In this document: piece by piece, positions 50,504 through 63,103 of the stretch
How the letters are laid out: every line of letters begins with the position of its first letter
How positions within the stretch are numbered: the first letter of the stretch is position 1
Assembly: GCA_037975125.1 (NCBI GenBank)
Contig: CM075862.1
Location: 39,317,524 to 39,381,523 of the forward strand
Length of the DNA: 64,000 nt
Origin: Latrodectus hesperus
Lineage: Eukaryota; Arthropoda; Arachnida; Araneae; Theridiidae
Reading direction: 5' to 3'
Notes under the pieces: model-generated
Told to the model about the DNA's origin: nothing
Databases searched by the model: none
Seen by the model: the letters and a program-made list of their open reading frames with translations, nothing else
Translations under genes and position numbers: made by a program

Positions 50504-53500
50504 TACAAAAAGAACTTAACAAAAAACAAATTAATGCCTGAATCAAGAATAGACCAGTCAAATTACCAACTGAAAGTTAGCAGTCAAAAAGCAATTTGTA
50601 ATAATCAAGACTGAAAATCATTAAAACATTTGATATAAAATAATCATAAAGTTTTAATCCAAAAATTTCCAAACACATTTAATAAGGAAACTAAAATTTT
50701 TCATTTGTAAAACTAAATGAAAACCTGAAAGAAAATGGTAAAAATTCTGTTATTTGTTTAGATGTTTAAGATATCATTCAGAGGTATTAAAGTGAAAAAT
50801 ATAAAACATTTTCTAAAATAAGTTTTCCATAAATTTAATCATTATATATTGAATAGAATGAAAATATTTGTAGAAAAAGGAAATCTTTTAGATACTAACT
50901 GCAAAGTTCCCGTTGTTATGGATCGAGGATGTCTCCGATTGACTTTAATGAGATTTAACTTATCACCTTGAGTTGCATGGAATTCATTATCAATATCCCC
51001 ATTAGGTATACGTTTAGCATCAATTCTATCACCCTGTTAAAATTGCAATATTTTTTTAAATAAACTCATCAAACAAGAGCATTTTATTTATTTATTAATA
51101 TTTGATAGTAAAAATACAGAGGCTAATGAAATATTAAAATGACATACTATCTTTATATTTTTTAAATTGCTGCTAGAAAAAGAAATCCAATTTAATGAGA
51201 ATCACACACACAAACAATATTGCTTATATGATAAAATTCCTATTAATGGAAATATATAGGTATTTTATCATATTAATAATATTATTTGCATCTAAATTTC
51301 ATTTTAATAATTTCTTAGGCTAAAATTTTGTTACATGACAAGTGTTATGAAATTTGAAGCAGAATCATTCCTATATTAAAAAACTTACTGAAAATAGAAA
51401 CAATTGCATTTTTATAACAATAAAATATTGAGCTGCCCAATTAAAATAAAGTGAATTGTCATTTAGATACATACAGCTGTTCCACAACAACTTTTTTTTA
51501 CTGCTAATAATTGCATTTTGATTACTTATCAGCTAACCTAAGGAAATTACTGAAATAGTATGAAAGAAAAATTTAAAATAAAAATAAATAAAACAGAAAA
51601 TGATTCACATGAACTCTTCACAATAGATACAGCATATTTAGGTTAACAAGATGAATTTTTTATACATTTTTACACTGCAAAAAATTGTAACACCTACAAT
51701 GCATGAAATTCACACAATAGATCAAGACTTACACACATAAATAAAGTAAATAAAATTATGGTTTACAGTAAAAGATTTTTCTTAAAAATGAATATTCTTA
51801 TATAATTAAATTTTTATGTTTATTAATTCATCATAAAAATTTCTTCTTTTATGTAACATTAAATGTAAATTTTTTTATATACAATTAATTTTTTCTCAGA
51901 ATGAGTACATTTTTATAAATAATTCTAATATTTTAGTATTTTACCAAGCACTTCCATTTCCAATTTACAGGATTTAACTTTATTCTTCATGAATAAATTC
52001 TAATATCGTAAATAATGAACTAAGCTTATTTCAAATGTTTTATGTGCACACAAAATTTGGAAAATTTTGATTATCCTCTCAATCAAAAATAATTATTTGT
52101 CTAAAGAAAACTAATTTCTTCTGAAACTTTTAAATTTATAAAAGTTTACTGTATTATATACAATTAAACAACCTTTCTATGTAAAACTTTTATACACACA
52201 ACTGCAATTCAAAATTTTTAATACTCTCATCCAAAATCACACTTAAAAATAAAATTCAGAGAGTATACAAATAATACATAAAGTATCTATAATAAAACAT
52301 ATACATACAAATGTCATAAAAATTGTTTGAGAATTGCACCTCTTTGACTTGTTTCCTATAATATATAATTTTAAATTTTTCATAAAACTCTCTCTCTCTC
52401 TCTCTCTCTTTCCCCTATATAAGTATCTTGAGTAAAAATTTTACTATAACATTCAATTTCAATAAAATCATGAAATTACTCTTTTCACCAATAAGATATA
52501 CCTATATACATAAAAAGTAGCCTCAATTTATTATTACAATAAAAAGAAAACAAACTATTTTGAATTATTTGAATAAGAATATTTTTCATGTAAGCAATTA
52601 CTTCAACATTTAAACACTTACATCTCTAATTTTACTCTCAGCACCATTATCACCACTGTTTCGAATAGTTAGACAGTTTTGACCAGAAGATCTTAAGGCA
52701 ATGGGTTGCAGTCTTTCACGGGGTATTGCTAAATTTGATCTTGCTGGAGACTTTGTATCTTTGCTCTTAGCATCAGTCAACTTCTTTTTGGAGTTGCTGT
52801 TTGATTTCCTGAGTTTGTATATGTCACCTTGTAACCATAGGTATGACTGTTTCCTTTAAAAATTTTAAAAATCCATTGCAAACCAAATAAGATGAAATTT
52901 ATACAAAAAACGTTTTATGCATAACTTTATGACAACAATTTTTCAAAAATAGAAAAAAACAAAAATAAAACTCTAGAATCAATACAAAAATTCTTACTAA
53001 AATTGAAAGAATTTAATAATTTATATGCATCTGATTTCTACATTAAATCTGAACTTAGGAAGTTCAAGCAAATAATTAGAGTATAGATAATAAGGTTGGT
53101 TTTTATCTATATTCTTAACCTAAATGGGACATTATTGTATGATAATAATAAACTCCTAGTGAAAATAAAAATTTCAGAAAATTTTTGAGAAATTGTTGTT
53201 TAAAGAAAAGACAATATGCCATTTTTTTAATAATAAAACTTCATCTGTACTATAAATACTATACAGTACTTAATTACAAAAAATTCAGAAAAATAAACTT
53301 CTATCATGATTAAATACCATAAATGTTAAAATAATCGTTATGTGAATTTATCCTCAAAATTTACATTAACACTCTATTTTTACCCAATAAAAAACTGTTA
53401 CCCAATAAAAAAGCAATACTTCTTAAACTTTAAACACTTTTTCAATAAATTTGTATAAACAAATACATTTATAAACATAGCATTTTATAAAAAATATGAA

Positions 53501-56500
53501 GGAAAAAATTAAAAGATGACAACCTTGTACTTAAAAATATTGCCATTTCTTTTTGAGGTATAAAACATAAAAACGAAATTCAACATTAAACTTACTCTTC
53601 AAGCCACAACTGCTGATGACCAATTATAGAACCTGGCCTACAAATTCTAATCCAAGCAATAGCTTCAGCAGCAGTAAACCTATAATGCTTCATAATGTAG
53701 CAGGCGATTAAAGTACCTGTACGACCTAAACCAGCTATGAAGTTCATAAATAAACTAGAATTAATTTAATTTCTGTCATAAAATCTCCAAATCAAAATAT
53801 TACAAAAACAGGAAAATACTTAAAAATTTAATTAAAACAATAAATCAATTAATAGTCTCAAAATACAACTTTCTCTCAGTAAAAAAGTCAATATTTATCA
53901 TAAAGATTTTTTGTAACCAAAAATAAGGGAAATAATTTTTTGATATGAAATAACAAATGATAATTTAGACAATGAAATTATCATAATTATTAAGAATTTT
54001 TTATAAAAGATATCTAATTAACATTTCAGTTACTTTTTTACAAGTCTTATATTTACTTATACATTTTTCCAAAAGTTATTATTCAAACATATTACTCATA
54101 TGATTTAAGAAGCGCAATATCTAAGACAACCATTTTTTAATTGTTTAGAATTCTTCATTTGACTGTTAATGCTTAATTAGCAAGAAACTATTCCATTTAG
54201 AGAAATAAAAAATGGACCAGATGCCTGAAAAACATAACATGACTTTATTTGAATCTAAGTAGAGTCTAATATTATTGTTAAGAAATGCCCATGTGATTTA
54301 TTATAATAATACAAACTTAAAACAAAACTTGGCAAAAAAAATAATCAAAAATTTATGACAGAATTCAGCAGAATTTATTTTCAATAAAATAAGAATCTAG
54401 CAGGGATCAATATACAGTATTTATTGTAATCTGCCAGTATAACATCTGCTATCAAAACTCTGTACCTTTCAAGGAACACAGTAGCTATCACCTTGAGATT
54501 ACAGATGGTCAGTTTTACTCTCATTTGATAAAATGTATGTCAAAGTAAAATGTAAAATCCATCCAATAGCTGCTAAATTTGGGGGAATCAAGTATAACTT
54601 TTATATTTTATAAAAAAAAGGTAATATGACTCCAAAATGGACACTATTTTACAAAATAACAAAAAAATGTTAAACCCAATATGTTCATTCTGCCTTTCTC
54701 AGTAAAAATTTTAAGAACTCGTTGAAAGCAAAATTTATTATATATCTCATGATAAAATTTTGTAAAAAATAGGACAAAGTTACTTTTCCTGTCTTTTACA
54801 AAGTTTTATTATCATTAAAAAATAATTTGCAACATTGCATTGATGACACAAAAATAATCACCTAAATGCAATGGAAACTTAAAAATATCCTAGTGATTCA
54901 AATCAAAAATCATCCTAAAATACGGAAAATTAATATTTTGCTTACGATGATTTTAAATGATTTAAAAAAATATTTTTTCTATAATTGGTAGTTTAAATCC
55001 TTTAGAAATTAATTTTAAGAAATTTACTCCAAAAATAATTTTAAATTAACAAGTTTTAATAAATTTTAAATAAGATGAGATTTAAAAAAATGACTTTATA
55101 CAAATATCATAGAAGCATTTATTGATGAGTGTTTGAATTTTGCATCCTTATTTTAAAAATGTAAAAAGGAATAAATTTTGTATATTTTAAAGAAAGAATA
55201 AATATAGATTAAAATTGCATTTTGTGATTTGCATAAATATTTTTTAAACTTGGTTTAAGGTAATTTCTTTATGGGTGTTTTAAAGCAGTTATATTACTGC
55301 TAACAACTATATATACAACATAATTCTGCTCAAGAATACTAAAATAAAACCATAATAAACATCATTTGTTTCTGCACAGCAAACTATTTCAATGTAATAG
55401 ATCAATATATTGAAGGGTTCTATTACAAATACAATGTTATCAAAATTGCTCATTGATTGAAAATATTTAAACATAAAAGATTTTTTGTAAGCAGGAAAAT
55501 TTTCAAACATAAAATTATTAATATAAAAAGTGCAAAAAATACATTACAAATGATAAAAAATATATATAATTTTGAAAATATAAATATTTCTAGAATTGAA
55601 CATTAATTCTTATACTAATGTGAGTGTTTATAAAAACAAGTATTTAGAAATGTTTGTGTTAACAAATAATAAAAAACCATATTTAACTATAAATAATCAA
55701 AAACCATTGTGCAATTTATTTGCAGCAAAATGCACATATTAAAACAAAAATATTTCAAAAAAATGATTTTCCTATAAAATATTAATATAATTAAGATTTT
55801 CAATATAATTCAAAATATAAAGAATATTTAAAACTGATTACTCTCCTCATTAGAATTACATAATGTGTAAAATTATATGTAACTACTTTAAGTTTTATAT
55901 TTAAATAATTATAAATGATAAAATAATGCAGAAATAATGTAATAATAATAAATTAAATTTCAATGTTTGGAATTTGAATGTTAAAGCCATTAAAATAAAT
56001 AAATCACACAAAGAAAATTAATTAATGGCTATACAATTATTTTATTTAACATCATATTAGAAAAAAAGTAAGACATTAATTTATCATAAATTATACTAAG
56101 TTTCATGCATTTTTTATTTAGGATTGAAAGCTTATTTGAATAATTTAAGATGTTTCATAAAATAGAAATTCCAACCAACCTTTACAGTGAACGGCAATAG
56201 CACCTTTAGCTTTTTCAACAATATCTAAAAATTCTCTCATTATGGTATCACTGGGGGTACTACCATCAATAAAAAATAAATCTCTGTGATCAAAACCATT
56301 TTCTACAAATCTTTTAGCATCATATATTTTCTTATTGAGCCTAATGATAGTGGAAACATTATGCTTACGAAAATATGGAATGTATGATTCAGGAGAATGA
56401 AATGGATACCCTGCAAAATAATAAAAAAAGAAAAAATTAATTGTACTTGTAATTCATTTAAAAGGTCAAAAATAAAAAAATTTACAAATAAATAGCAAAA

Positions 56501-59500
56501 AAAATTTCTCATGAACTATACAACCTATATATTTACATATAATTATAAGCATATACTTGTCAGAAAATGTCTGCATACAAACATATAATAAACATTCTAG
56601 AAAGAATAAAAGTACATTATAGTGTCAATATTAACTCAATTTTTACATAATTCCTTAAATATCAGTAACAAGTTCAGAAAGATAACACACATTGTTTCAA
56701 AGTAATAATGATAATAATTAAAAATTACACAAAAAGCAGTCAGAAAAAATTTGAGTACAGATGAGAAAAGTCTTTAAAAAATAACTCCAATTTGTTAAAG
56801 AATTATTTTATATAAAAATTGAATGAATGTTGACACGATAATGTAATTTTATTCTCTCTAGAATGTTTCTTGTGTGTTTACATGCAGCCTTTTTCTAGCA
56901 AGTGTATATAATCATCATGTATATAATCAGCCTTTTTCAATCAAGTGTATATAATCATAGCAAGTGTATCTAATCACAAATAATTTTAAACCAATAAAAA
57001 AAGAAAAACTGAATTCATACAGAAATACTTTAAAAATAATTACAGCATTGAAAAAACAATTTTTTATGTTTTAATTTTAAATTAATCAATCCAACCACCT
57101 ATTAAATAATAACATATTAATAACAAAATTCCTCAGTAAAAATATAATAAATCCTAAAAATTTAGAAGAAATTAACAGAACATAAAATAATAGTGACAAA
57201 TGAATATGAGACATTATAAAAATCATCAAACAACCCATTTTTGAGACAAAAGTATACAAAAGCATGCAAAGAAAAAGAATTAAATTAAAAAATGTAAACA
57301 AAAAAAATTAATGATGGAAGAAAATAAAAAATTATATTCTTTAAAAGACACAGAGAAAATACATTTCCAATCTTATAGACAGTAAAGAAAATGTCAAAAT
57401 GTCTAAAATCCATATATAATTAGCATATTATTGACATTATGTACTCTAAAGGTATAAAATATTTTTGAATAAAAGCATGAAAATGTATTTTTTGTCACTG
57501 TTGAAAATATTTATTACTAAACACTGATTATAATTTTTATTGCATAATGAAAAATGTATAAGCTTTCAATAAAGGTTGAAACATCCAGAGCCACTTTTAA
57601 TAACTTGTATTTTCTAAAGCAAAATTATGGATATAACACATAGAATATAGATACACAGGATTACTTCAAGAAAAATAATAATTCAAAGAAAATATAAAGA
57701 AAGTTTTCAAAAGAAATAAGTTATGAAAACTTTACAAATTTATGCAACTCAGTAGATATTAAAATAACTACCACTTTTATCTGAACCCCCATGACTTTCA
57801 AATGGAAAATAGGCCTAGGTAACAAACTCTGTAAATTTTTTTATCAAATATTTTCCAATGCGGAATATTTTATGTAAATTTAATTTTCAATATAGATTAA
57901 TGTGCAAAGGCATTGTGAATGTAAATCAATTTGGGCATGGAAATAATTTTGCTTAATGTAGATCTACACAGTAGTTATTGGTAAATATTAAAATCAACAA
58001 TGCACACACCATACATGAATATTACAAGAAGAATCAAATACTTATATTTCTACTTTTATATACAGCATACTATAAAAATATTGACTCGGTTTTATGTTTT
58101 CAAAACTTAAAAATTTAACACATCATTCAAAAATTTCATGAAAAATTTTAATACAGCTGTTTTTATAGAATAATAAATACATTAGAAGATACATTAATAA
58201 AAAAAACTAAATTAATGTTGTAACTTGCATATTCATATTAAAGTTGTACAAGGCTATTGGAATGAATAAATAGTAAATGCATAGTAATAAATTTAAAATA
58301 TTGGCATTTTTAAAATTCCTTAACATGTTAAATAACATATTAATGAACTTAAAGTACATTAAATAAATTGCAATCCATGAATAGAATTACAAAAATATAA
58401 ATAATGGATCACTATATACTTTCTTTTTAACAGGGATCTGAAAAAATGAAAATGTTTTAAAAATTCCAATGATTTCTTAAAACTTTTTAGAAAAAGTAAC
58501 ATAAATTTCTATAAGATCCATGACAATATTTATAGCTCAGTTCCTAAAAGTATTCAAATTGATTTATTTGGTAAAGATGGCTATACATTGCATAAAACTT
58601 CCTTTTTATTATTTTGATAAATATTTGCCTTTATTGTAAGTTCTTATGATATTGCTGTCTTTCTTTGAGAAACAGTTAATTAAAAAATGACCAGCAAAAT
58701 ATGAATTTAATATTCTTAAGTCTCATAGTTATAAGATTGACAAATTTACCATTCTCTATTTTGCTCTTTGAATGAGGTCCACAAAAGGCAATGAATTTAT
58801 TTGGCACTATCCAACTCAAATCACCAGATTCAACTCGCTGAAAAAATTATTACATAATTTATTACACTCAATGAAAATAATAATAGTTTGATATTCACTG
58901 CAAAAGTTCAACTAAAAGCCACTATATTGCATTTAAACCAAATTGAACCAAAATAACTAATTGGTAGATTATAAATATTTAAATCAAATTATTATAAATG
59001 ATACCTAATCAATTCATCAATTATTTAAATCAAAACAGATGTAATAAAATATTTTCATATAACATGATAAATATAAATTTAAAATATATTTATATTATTT
59101 ACAAAAATTCTCAGCACTTTAAAACAAAAATAGTAGAAAATTCTTTAATTGATTAGCATTTGACAATCAAAACAACAAGAAGAGAGAAATTTAAAAAATT
59201 TGAATGTTCAAATCTTTCAACATATCTTTTACACATTTTCATTTCATCACAAACACATGATGTTTGACATACACCAAACACATGATATATGTATTCACTA
59301 AAAAAGCAGTAAATCAATTCTCTAAAATTATAAATACTGAAACAAAAAAAAGTTTATTTTCAATAATATATTTGACTTGGTAAATATTCTATAATAGGAA
59401 TCTGCACAGAAAAGTAAAATTATTTGTCATACACATTTAACATTTATAATATCTGCAATTTGAAATAATATACATACCTCATAATATTCATATTCTTCAA

Positions 59501-62500
59501 CATCAAAATTTTCAAAGTTGAAAAAGTTATTTGCTAAGGCCTAAAATAATTAATATAAATAAAAATACATTTCTGAAAAAATAAATAAATTAGTATTGAA
59601 AATAGAAAAGAACAATCTAACAGAAATATTATCCACAAGTTTCACATTTAATAAAACAAATAGCTTCCTTTTCATTTTTTATTTTTAGACATAAAATTAA
59701 TTTTAATTCAATAGCTTGTTAAATTATACAATACACCTAAGCATTCACAGCGATAAACTTTAGATAAATATTCCAATAAAATGATAGAATAAGAAGTTTT
59801 AACAAGTGTGTAAAGTAAAAAGGTGATTTTATATAAGGTTTTACATCAAAATACCTTATACCTTTTTAATAGCTCGAAAACAATCTAAAAGTCCTAAGTG
59901 ATATGTTGAAGGCCCAAGAGAAGCATCTCTGAAACATTATAATAAAAACTCTAAGTAAAATAAACACAAATAGAATATTACAATTGAAAGCTATTACTAA
60001 AAGTTAAGAACAGAAAATGGAGAAAAGGCAAAATAGTCAATTAGACTTTACAGTTGTTTATCAGTATTAAAAATTGAGAATGTTAAAAGATGACTTTTTA
60101 AAATGAATCAAATGTAAAAGGAATAAAATTAATCTTTTTTAATAGTTAAATTTTCAAACAAGAATTTTTGAATATTTGAAACAACAAACATAATTTTCGA
60201 CAATAGCAATAAACTAGAAAAATTTATATCTAAAATAGTAACCTAATTTCAGAGGTAGCCTATAGAATATTTAAAAAAATAATATTTTAAATTGAAAAAC
60301 TGACATCATAAACATTGAGAATCTTAAAAGATGATAGAATGCATTTCCTTTTTCATTCATCTTCAGTTTCAAATATCAGAAGATTTGAGGTGAAAAGCTA
60401 AAAGCAAATTTCTCAGATTATTATTCTAATTATTTTCAATTATTTAATTTTAATTTATTATGGAAATAATTTAACCATTCTTAAATCCTGTATCTCCTAA
60501 TTTTATCTATTTTAATTTTCTTAATCTTTCTTCAACCAATAAAATAAAAATTTTCTGACTATTACTTACTTATAAAAAATCTTTTTTTTTCTTTTAGGTT
60601 ACGGTAGTATTTAAGAAGATTTCAACAAATTAATGTATATAAGTTAATATAAGATTTTTCAGGAAAAATTAATGAATACTTACAATGAGTATATTTAACT
60701 TTTCCACAATCTAATGCTTTTTCCACAATTTACAAGGGATTAATAAGTTGAAAATTTAAGATAATAACCATATTATGGCAATGGCTTTATTTACAACAAG
60801 TATAGATTTGCTAATTGCTTAATAGTTCATTATCTAACATTTTAAATTAACTATAAGCCATAGAAAAACTATAAGCATTGCACAATATTATGTTAATCAA
60901 AAATCTATCATTATTGTTTAACTTAGGTTTTATCATTATTATCTAATTTGGATTTTAGAAATCTTGAAATTCTGTAAACAGTAATACACTTAAGGAAATG
61001 GAAATACATTGCAACAAGAGGCACCTGATATATTTCATTGTCATAAGCATTACATTGTTTGTTTTCACTCAATAATCATTTTTTGTAACAGAGGACTAAT
61101 TAGATAGCGACTTACAGTTTAATATGGATTCTGAACCACTACAAACTTCTACACCTGAGTTGGGATTCAAACCCATGAACTATTGGATCAAAGGCAAGAG
61201 AAGCATTACATTGAAGTAGCCAAATATGATCCTATCTCAAGTAGGTATTTTCTAGTAGTTCAAAATCTGCCTTAAATTGTAATTATCAATGAAACTACCC
61301 TTGTAAGCAACAAATATGATGTTGTAAAATAAGAAATAAGATAAAAGGTGATTAAAGGAATAATTTAATACACAATTATTAGAAATAATTTTTATATTAT
61401 AAGGGTTTCATTATATAACATATACTTTTATACTGTATAGAAAGTTTGGGTTTTTATTTTCAGTATGAATTTTTAAGTAAGCACACAATCACTGATGTTA
61501 ATTTCATACAGCTTATAATTACAAAAACTACATATATAGCTATTTTCAACACTACATACATATTATTTTATTTACAACTATATGTGTATAAAACTACATA
61601 TGAACAGTACTGTATTTTACAGTAGATTATAAAATATAAAACACATATTGGTTTGATTTTCCCATTTTAGTACATAAGCACAAATACAAAACGTAAGTAA
61701 AACATGGAGCACAATTTAAATAATTAAATTTAATAACATGCAACACAGGATTCTCATCACAAGAGGGAAGAGAGATGCCAAAATGACATCACAAAACAAA
61801 ACATGGTATTCTGAAATGTGAATTCACTACACACAAATATAAAGTTCTACTCTACAGATGTAAATAAGTTTTTTCTTTTTTTTCCATAAAAAATGAACTA
61901 TTGGGTAATGGTGCCATCTGTTAATATATCTTCACCTAGATATTTGTTATACACATATATTAAATTTTGGTACTTTCAAATTCTCATTTTAAGAAGTACT
62001 AACATTTTATATAAATCAATGGATTTACATAACATTTTATATAAATTTTCATAACATTTTATATAAATCAATGGATTTAGATATATTTAAAAAAAAAGAA
62101 TAAACATTTAATTTTAAGCTTTTATGTCATTTATGTCAATTTTACAAATCTACTAATTACCAAAACTTCATTTAAGTTAAGTTTAAGTAGTTTTAAACTC
62201 TTATTTTAAGAAGTACTATTTTATCTATATCAATTAATTTAGAAATATTTATGGAAAAAAAATTCAGGATTAAATCTAATATTCTTTAGCTTTACTTCTT
62301 TAATTGCTTAAAAAGACTAAAAGCACAAGTCTAAATATAAATCATTTTCAAGAATTATGTAATTAATAACAATAAAACAGACTTGTAGTTTTTAACAAAA
62401 GAAAATTTGTATAAAAAATATATACCAAAAATAGTTAATGCTATTTTCTCACTTTATGAATTAAATTTTTAATACAGATAAACACAGTTGCAATGTAAAA

Positions 62501-63103
62501 ATATATAAAACAAAAAATAAAACTGTTGCCTATTTCAGTTATAACTTTTAAATTATCTTCTTGTCCTTAATATTTGTGATTGAACATGAACTTATCATTT
62601 TATAATAGATAAAATCATTTTAAATTTATTTTTAATGCAATTTTCTATTTTACTAATAAATATATTTAATAAAAAGTGAAAAAACTTAACAAACAGGGAA
62701 AGCTCTTAATCACTACAAGGAATAAAACATTCATACATAAATATTTCTCTGAAACATTTGTAATAAAAATGCAATTCAGAAGAATCAGAAGTAAATATTT
62801 TATTTACATTTAAGATTAACAATTTTATTAAAATGATTTTGATCATGAACACAAGATTCATATATATATAAACATTTAAATTTTTCAAGTTTCTTTTTTC
62901 AATTTATATCAAAATTTAACAAAAAGTGTAGCAGTTACAAAAAGAAATGATGCAATTTTCAAGTAAAATTTAAATATAAGACATTTAATTATCCGTTAGT
63001 TTCATTGCCATTAAAATTTTTACCTAAATGAAAGAAATGGTGGGCTTCCTCCAAAAATCAGAGGTCTATATGCTTCTTCTGGAGTTTTCCCATGTTGAAT
63101 TAT
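40138..63103 (-). CDS. CDC14: CDC14-family dual-specificity phosphatase, eleven exons, 5' end outside the window
   Basis: Joined exons are 63103-63024, 59928-59862, 59540-59478, 58837-58750, 56410-56180, 53734-53596, 52853-52622, 51033-50900, 48979-48767, 46854-46606 and 40189-40138, together 1,548 nt or 515 residues plus a stop. Every junction has GT/AG borders and compatible phase. The encoded part covers the end of the CDC14 A domain ([27 protein letters not shown]), the linker ([18 protein letters not shown]) and the B domain: general-acid loop [10 protein letters not shown] (Asp148), signature HCKAGLGRTG (residues 174-183; Cys175 and Arg181), and [14 protein letters not shown] low-complexity Ser/Pro/Lys-rich tail follows from about residue 230. 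CDC14 enzymes remove phosphate from Ser-Pro sites, many made by CDKs, and act in mitosis, cytokinesis, DNA repair and cilia. All catalytic residues are present, so activity is expected. The call is firm up to exon 7 and weaker for the last two exons. Confidence 0.93.
41694..42790 (+). pseudogene. Non-LTR retrotransposon reverse-transcriptase fossil, antisense within CDC14
   Basis: The plus-strand frame 41,694-41,876 carries [20 protein letters not shown] and then [11 protein letters not shown] before a stop where the Q-G-D box follows. The frame 41,937-42,158 has ININ...[16 protein letters not shown] (catalytic YADD at about 41,990) and [15 protein letters not shown]. Downstream to about 42,790, degraded pieces in several frames resemble the C-terminal region of Jockey/RTE-like pol proteins. 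Stops occur every few dozen codons. This is an old insertion without flanking duplication or tail that I could see. It is not expected to function. Confidence 0.85.
43565..43608. repeat. 15-bp inverted repeat (hairpin)
   Basis: 43,565-43,579 (TTTAATATCTTATTA) is the reverse complement of 43,594-43,608. Confidence 0.85.
46606..46854 (-). CDS. CDC14: CDC14 exon J, GC-rich tail exon
   Basis: 249 nt after TTCATTCTACACAG and before CT|GTAAGT. It is open for 83 codons in the frame set by exon I. It encodes a basic and Pro/Ser/Tyr-rich tail ([19 protein letters not shown], then [16 protein letters not shown]). If the donor is not used, the frame stops at TAA, 46,604-46,602. The base composition contrasts sharply with its AT-rich flanks, which supports coding function. 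I do not recognise a domain; QRKKRH could be a nuclear-localisation signal. Confidence 0.72.
46855..48766 (-). other. CDC14 intron I-J, 1.9 kb
   Basis: AT-rich, with no repeat or exon recognised. Confidence 0.7.
48751..48979 (-). CDS. CDC14: CDC14 exon I, with optional read-through stop
   Basis: The exon starts at 48,979 (after AATAG) or at 48,974 (after TTTAG). It encodes a Pro/Ser-rich tail ([35 protein letters not shown]). Splicing at AG|GTGCAG (48,767/48,766) keeps the frame into exon J. Without splicing the frame ends at TAG, 48,753-48,751, giving the short end SKRCSKF. Both outcomes are possible. Confidence 0.85.
48980..50899 (-). other. CDC14 intron H-I, 1.9 kb
   Basis: Contains the candidate micro-exon and an (AT)n tract at 50,469-50,497. 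Otherwise featureless. Confidence 0.75.
49742..49761 (-). CDS. CDC14: Candidate CDC14 micro-exon
   Basis: A 20-nt segment between TTTATTTAG and GTACTT. If included after exon H and joined to the alternative acceptor of exon I at 48,974, it keeps the frame and inserts ITTVYA. If joined to the acceptor at 48,979 it gives an immediate stop. It is supported only by splice-like borders and the frame. Confidence 0.3.
50900..51033 (-). CDS. CDC14: CDC14 exon H
   Basis: 134 nt between TTAACAG and GTTAGT. It encodes [20 protein letters not shown] and a [17 protein letters not shown] block, a short motif also found after the catalytic core in other CDC14 proteins. It contains basic residues. Confidence 0.9.
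51034..52621 (-). other. CDC14 intron G-H, 1.6 kb
   Basis: AT-rich, with a (CT)n microsatellite at 52,388-52,409. Confidence 0.8.
52622..52853 (-). CDS. CDC14: CDC14 exon G
   Basis: 232 nt between TTTAAAG and GTAAGT. The first part ([17 protein letters not shown]) is the conserved end of the B domain. The rest is a basic and Ser-rich linker ([18 protein letters not shown]) that begins the disordered tail. Confidence 0.93.
52854..53595 (-). other. CDC14 intron F-G, 0.7 kb
   Basis: AT-rich, nothing further recognised. Confidence 0.85.
53596..53734 (-). CDS. CDC14: CDC14 exon F (rest of the P-loop)
   Basis: 139 nt between TTCATAG and GTAAGT. It continues [20 protein letters not shown] and [18 protein letters not shown]. 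The intron therefore splits the phosphate-binding loop inside the Ala codon after HCK. Confidence 0.96.
53735..56179 (-). other. CDC14 intron E-F, 2.4 kb
   Basis: AT-rich intron splitting the P-loop. No repeat recognised. Confidence 0.85.
56180..56410 (-). CDS. CDC14: CDC14 exon E (general acid and catalytic Cys)
   Basis: 231 nt between TTTGCAG and GTTGGT. It encodes [25 protein letters not shown] and [10 protein letters not shown] (Asp148, expected general acid), and ends within the signature motif just after HCK (His174, Cys175). This is the largest conserved block in the window. Confidence 0.96.
56411..58749 (-). other. CDC14 intron D-E, 2.3 kb
   Basis: AT-rich, with a short tandem repeat of GCAAGTGTATATAATCAT-like words at about 56,886-56,980. 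Confidence 0.85.
56886..56980. repeat. Short tandem repeat in a CDC14 intron
   Basis: CAGCCTTTTT appears twice, and AAGTGTATATAATCA three times with changes, over about 95 bp. Confidence 0.75.
58750..58837 (-). CDS. CDC14: CDC14 exon D
   Basis: 88 nt between TTTCAG and GTAAAT. It encodes [20 protein letters not shown] followed by a PHSKSKIEN block, the start of the catalytic B domain. Confidence 0.95.
58838..59861 (-). other. CDC14 introns B-C and C-D
   Basis: Two short AT-rich introns (59,541-59,861 and 58,838-59,477) on either side of exon C. Nothing else is recognised in them. Confidence 0.85.
59478..59540 (-). CDS. CDC14: CDC14 exon C
   Basis: 63 nt (21 codons) between TTTTAG and GTATGT. 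It encodes [16 protein letters not shown], the inter-domain linker with the family's F-D-V-x-E-Y-E-x-Y-E pattern. Confidence 0.95.
59862..59928 (-). CDS. CDC14: CDC14 exon B
   Basis: 67 nt between TTTCAG and GTATAA. It completes the split Arg codon from exon A and encodes [20 protein letters not shown], matching the family's FRDAS...LDC block. Confidence 0.95.
61045..61213 (-). mobile_element. tRNA-derived SINE, family 2, 5'-truncated copy in a CDC14 intron
   Basis: The 13-bp duplication AAGCATTACATTG flanks the insert exactly (61,045-61,057 and 61,201-61,213). The body matches the copy at 38.97-39.15 kb (shared AGGACTAATTAGA-like and GGATTCTGAACCACTACAAA blocks and a B-box-like GGGTTTGAATCCC). 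It stops at CAAGAG, so the A-box end is missing. It shares the gene's strand. Confidence 0.92.
62001..62079. repeat. Short direct repeats
   Basis: AACATTTTATATAAATCAAT (and GGATTTA after it) occurs at 62,001-62,027 and 62,053-62,079, with a partial copy at 62,031-62,046. Confidence 0.85.
63024..63103 (-). CDS. CDC14: CDC14 exon A (first in the window)
   Basis: 80 nt preceded by TTATTTTCCAG and followed by GTAAAA. It encodes the [10 protein letters not shown] and PPFLSF stretch of the A domain and begins on a codon boundary. Upstream exons for the first part of the A domain must lie beyond 64,000, because nothing in 63,104-64,000 matches that region. Confidence 0.92.

Larger units (their letters stand above)
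59929..63023 (-). other. CDC14 intron A-B, 3.1 kb
   Basis: AT-rich intron holding the family 2 SINE at 61.1 kb and the local repeats at 62.0 kb. Confidence 0.85.
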
